A DNA stretch of 7,466 nucleotides, taken from assembly GCA_009781565.1 (NCBI GenBank), contig WQXV01000049.1, forward strand, positions 1 to 7,466. Direction: 5' to 3'. The notes beneath the pieces are model-generated. The model saw only the letters and a list, made by a program, of their open reading frames with translations, was not told the DNA's origin and made no database searches. This document shows, one piece after another, positions 5,198-7,466 of this stretch. Numbering within the stretch: the first letter of the stretch is position 1; every line of letters starts with the position of its first letter. The translations under genes and the position numbers were made by a program. This DNA comes from Actinomycetes bacterium (GTDB lineage Bacteria; Actinomycetota; Coriobacteriia; WRKU01).

Positions 5198-6988
5198 GTG
5201 GATATTCTCCTGGTCAGCAGCATTGATGTTTTGTGGCCTGAACCAGACAAAGTCCCTTTTATGGGACTTTTTGTCTTGCGCGATATCCTCAAAGACCACT
5301 ATGAGGTCGAGTATGTGGACTTCAAACTAATCGAAGAGGTTGTCAAAGCCCTCACTCAATTGAATTGCGATGAGGCCATGCGGTATCTGGCGAGCTATCT
5401 GGTAGCAAAACGACCGAAGGTGATCGGTTTTTATACCGTGTGCAACACCTTTGTGTTCACGGTCCAGGTGGCTGCCCATATCAGGGAGCTGGATCCGACG
5501 ATCAAGATCGTTTTTGGCGGACCGCATGCCACGCTGACTGCCATGAGCTGCTTGGAACATCTCGACTTTCTTGATGCAGTCTATCTGGGTGAAGCAGAGC
5601 ACTCGATTATTCCGCTCATGGATGCGCTGATAGCTGGCGGCGATCTTTCTAAAGTAGCGGGCGCAGCCTATCGAAGTGGTGGCGAGATACACATCAATGC
5701 GCAAGCCGAACTACTGACCGACGAGGAGCTGATCGACTCGACGGTCTATGACTATACTCCCTTCTCATCTGAGGCGATCGAGAAGAACGCATATCTTGAA
5801 GGAGGGCGTGGATGCCCATTCGGATGCACGTTTTGCTCGACCAATAGTTTTTGGGGTAGGAAATACCGTCTCAAACCGATTGAGGCACTCATCGATGAGA
5901 TGGATCGGATCCATGAGATCTACGGTACGAACGACTTTAGTATCCTGCATGATCACTTCACCACCGATAAGCGACGAATTAAGGAGTTCTGTCGTCTGCT
6001 CATCGCGAACGATCGTGGTTATTTCTGGTCATGTTCAGGTCGGGCTGATTCCTTTGACGATGAGTTGCTCGATCTCTTGAAGGAAGCGAACTGCAAGAGC
6101 ATCTATTTGGGGATCGAGACCGGATCGGGTCGGATGCAACGTGTGATCAATAAGAATCTCGACATCGAGAACTCGCTGACGACCATCAGGAAGATCTATG
6201 ATCGCGGAATCGATGCGACGGTGTCATTCATCTACGGTTTTCCCGATGAGACCGAGACAGATTTTTTCGAGACGATCAAGATGATCGAAGAGGTTTATCG
6301 GATCGGTTTTCGTTACGTTCAGCTCCATCCCTATATCTTGACCCCTCAGACCGAAGAGACCGACAAGGTCAAAGATGTGTTCTACTTCGACCGAGACGCG
6401 ACGCTCGAGCACACAATCTACAATAAGAACTTGTTTAGCGACCAGAGCGTGGAACTGATTGAGCACTATCCCGATCTGTTCGAACAATACTATACATTCG
6501 ACACCCCGGTCAGGGCTGCCTACCCGCAGATGAGTACGTTGCTGCATCTGCTCGTGTACCTGACCCCCTACTGTAAGAACAGCATCGCTCATCTGCTCGA
6601 GGTCCAAGGCATGATCGAGCTCTATCGAAGGCACGAGGGTCTACTGGAAGGTCTACGCCTTGATATCGACAAGATTGCAGCGATCGATCGCGAGAACATG
6701 TCTGATCTTGCCCTGTCTTTTCGAGTCTTTGATACCATCTTGCGTGAAGAGGAGCGAGATCTTGATGATCTGAGATTCAGTCAGCTTGCTCTTTATGAGC
6801 GGTGCTTGGTCGAATATGTTCTGTCCGAGAACAAGAATCCGGTCGTCCATGAATTCGACGTCGATCTCGAGGAGTTGCTTAAAACAGGCACCCTCATCGA
6901 ACAGAAATGCAATGTCGTTTATTTCTCGCGAGCAGGTCGGGTCCGTGCAACGAAAACCTCGGCGCTTGCTGGTATGCTTGATTGGTAG
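5198..6988 (+). CDS. Cobalamin-binding-domain radical SAM enzyme (RiPP maturase)
   Basis: The 596-residue enzyme has class B radical SAM architecture. Residues about 1-145 are a Rossmann-like cobalamin-binding domain: MDILLVSS start, KIVFGGPHATL (103-113) and YLGEAEHSI (129-137). A radical SAM barrel follows, with the 4Fe-4S motif C206-PFG-C210-TF-C213 inside EGGRGCPFGCTFC, and later ETGSGRMQR (307-315) and FIYGFPDETETDF (344-356). A C-terminal region of about 200 residues matches nothing I can name. Enzymes of this layout often transfer methyl from methylcobalamin to unactivated carbons, though some do other chemistry. Beside a Nif11-type precursor the likely substrate is that peptide's core. 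The GTG at 5198 lies 8 bases after the precursor stop. Its Shine-Dalgarno (GAGG, 5183-5186) overlaps the last precursor codons at a long 11-base spacing, so translation is probably coupled and weaker than the precursor's. Family is secure; reaction and substrate are inferred. Confidence 0.9.
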   Translation: MDILLVSSIDVLWPEPDKVPFMGLFVLRDILKDHYEVEYVDFKLIEEVVKALTQLNCDEAMRYLASYLVAKRPKVIGFYTVCNTFVFTVQVAAHIRELDPTIKIVFGGPHATLTAMSCLEHLDFLDAVYLGEAEHSIIPLMDALIAGGDLSKVAGAAYRSGGEIHINAQAELLTDEELIDSTVYDYTPFSSEAIEKNAYLEGGRGCPFGCTFCSTNSFWGRKYRLKPIEALIDEMDRIHEIYGTNDFSILHDHFTTDKRRIKEFCRLLIANDRGYFWSCSGRADSFDDELLDLLKEANCKSIYLGIETGSGRMQRVINKNLDIENSLTTIRKIYDRGIDATVSFIYGFPDETETDFFETIKMIEEVYRIGFRYVQLHPYILTPQTEETDKVKDVFYFDRDATLEHTIYNKNLFSDQSVELIEHYPDLFEQYYTFDTPVRAAYPQMSTLLHLLVYLTPYCKNSIAHLLEVQGMIELYRRHEGLLEGLRLDIDKIAAIDRENMSDLALSFRVFDTILREEERDLDDLRFSQLALYERCLVEYVLSENKNPVVHEFDVDLEELLKTGTLIEQKCNVVYFSRAGRVRATKTSALAGMLDW

Positions 6989-6997
6989 TATGCAGAT

Positions 6998-7012
6998 CCG
7001 ATCGATGATCGG
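6998..7012 (+). repeat. Short inverted repeat between maturase and export genes
   Basis: CCGATC and GATCGG flank a 3-base loop in the 47-base gap. No T-tract follows, so it is not a standard terminator. It could be a small mRNA hairpin limiting read-through or stabilising transcript ends, or chance, since GATC and CGAT are very common throughout this window. Confidence 0.3.
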
Positions 7013-7035
7013 GTAGTGTTGCCAGGAGGGTCGGT

Positions 7036-7466
7036 ATGGACACGTCCGAAAGATCAGTGTTTCGAGAGAAGAGTTTGGAGCATCTGTCCACCCCTAAACA
7101 GTTCAACGACTCCCTACAGGTGACCAAGGCAAGCATGTGGGTGGCGCTTACAGCAGTGCTGATCCTGCTTGCGGGATTGCTGGTATGGGCGATATTCGGC
7201 TATCTTGAAGTCACGATCCAGGCCTATGGCGTCGCCGACGATGGAGTGATCACGAGCTATATCGCAGGGGACAGTGCCGTTACGATCGGTATGGAAGCGC
7301 GGATCGGTGAAGCTCACAACCCACAGAACTTGGACGAACAGGCGATCGGGGTCATCACCGCGGTCGATCTGGTGGCGACCAATGTGGGCGAGACCACCGA
7401 TGACCCCAGCGTCTCGGTCAACAGCTTGAGACCAGCAGACCACAGTTTCATGGTGACGATATCGGC
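7036..7466 (+). CDS. HlyD-like adaptor of NHLM-type peptide export (partial, 3' end missing)
   Basis: An open frame of 143 codons runs off the window edge. The ATG at 7036 has AGGAGGG 5 bases upstream. The cytoplasmic N-terminus, FREKSLEHLSTPKQFNDSLQ (9-28), fits the pattern FRxKSLExxSSPEQLND that I associate with HlyD-like secretion proteins of NHLM bacteriocin systems. A single membrane helix follows (about 34-55), then YLEVTIQAYGVADDGVITSY, the start of a beta-rich extracytoplasmic domain without the long coiled coil of classical HlyD. Such proteins pair with ABC transporters carrying a C39 peptidase domain that cut at Gly-Gly, which matches the upstream precursor. The ABC subunits would be expected downstream, outside the window. 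The rest of the protein and its stop are not visible. Confidence 0.85.
   Translation, partial: MDTSERSVFREKSLEHLSTPKQFNDSLQVTKASMWVALTAVLILLAGLLVWAIFGYLEVTIQAYGVADDGVITSYIAGDSAVTIGMEARIGEAHNPQNLDEQAIGVITAVDLVATNVGETTDDPSVSVNSLRPADHSFMVTIS

Noticed and set aside
4781..5299. A 172-codon open frame on the minus strand across the precursor gene
   Set aside because: Its product is low-complexity Ser/Arg/Leu, as expected from the reverse of Asp/Glu-rich codons, and it opposes a well-supported precursor gene with a ribosome binding site.
5327..5704. A 125-codon minus-strand open frame inside the radical SAM gene
   Set aside because: It lies fully opposite the cobalamin-binding domain, has no recognisable family and looks like a shadow.
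6998..7012. Hairpin read as a terminator between maturase and adaptor genes
   Set aside because: The stem is only 6 bp and no T-run follows, and the next gene clearly belongs to the same pathway.
7114..7443. A 109-codon minus-strand frame at the right edge
   Set aside because: The plus strand here encodes the HlyD-like adaptor with a clear ribosome binding site, membrane helix and family N-terminus.

Overview
The window looks like a Gram-positive bacterium of moderate G+C content. The evidence is a secreted protein ending in a sortase-type sorting signal (VPPTGD, membrane helix, basic tail), strong AGGAGG-like ribosome binding sites and several GTG starts. Family content would suit an actinobacterium of the Coriobacteriia or a relative, but that is a guess, since no RNA gene or taxonomic marker is present. 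The window has seven protein genes in two divergent blocks. I see no tRNA, rRNA, CRISPR or insertion sequence.

Left block, minus strand (about 3538 down to 1): a secernin-like C69 peptidase, a type I glycerate kinase 12 bases downstream, then a cell-wall-anchored choice-of-anchor L protein 42 bases further on, closed by a Rho-independent terminator at 1-38. Same-strand packing suggests co-transcription, although a 22-bp imperfect palindrome before the last gene could mark separate control. The genes have no obvious shared pathway.

Right block, plus strand (about 3626 to the window end): an extended -10 promoter, a membrane acyltransferase of the AT3 family, a 116-residue RiPP precursor with a Nif11-like leader and Gly-Gly cleavage site, a cobalamin-binding-domain radical SAM enzyme starting 8 bases after the precursor stop, and the start of an HlyD-like adaptor of the NHLM peptide-export type, cut by the window edge. 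Precursor, modifying enzyme and exporter in order make this a peptide natural-product cluster.

The core is unusual. It has no Cys, Thr, Trp, Tyr, His or Met, so thioether chemistry is excluded, and it reads as two diverged copies of a 22-23 residue unit. A working model is that the radical SAM/B12 enzyme modifies unactivated carbons of the core (C-methylation or another carbon-centred change), the AT3 protein may acylate the product (for example at Ser) or a protective cell-surface target, and the leader is removed at Gly-Gly during export by an ABC transporter expected beyond the right edge. The product and its chemistry are not predictable from the sequence alone.
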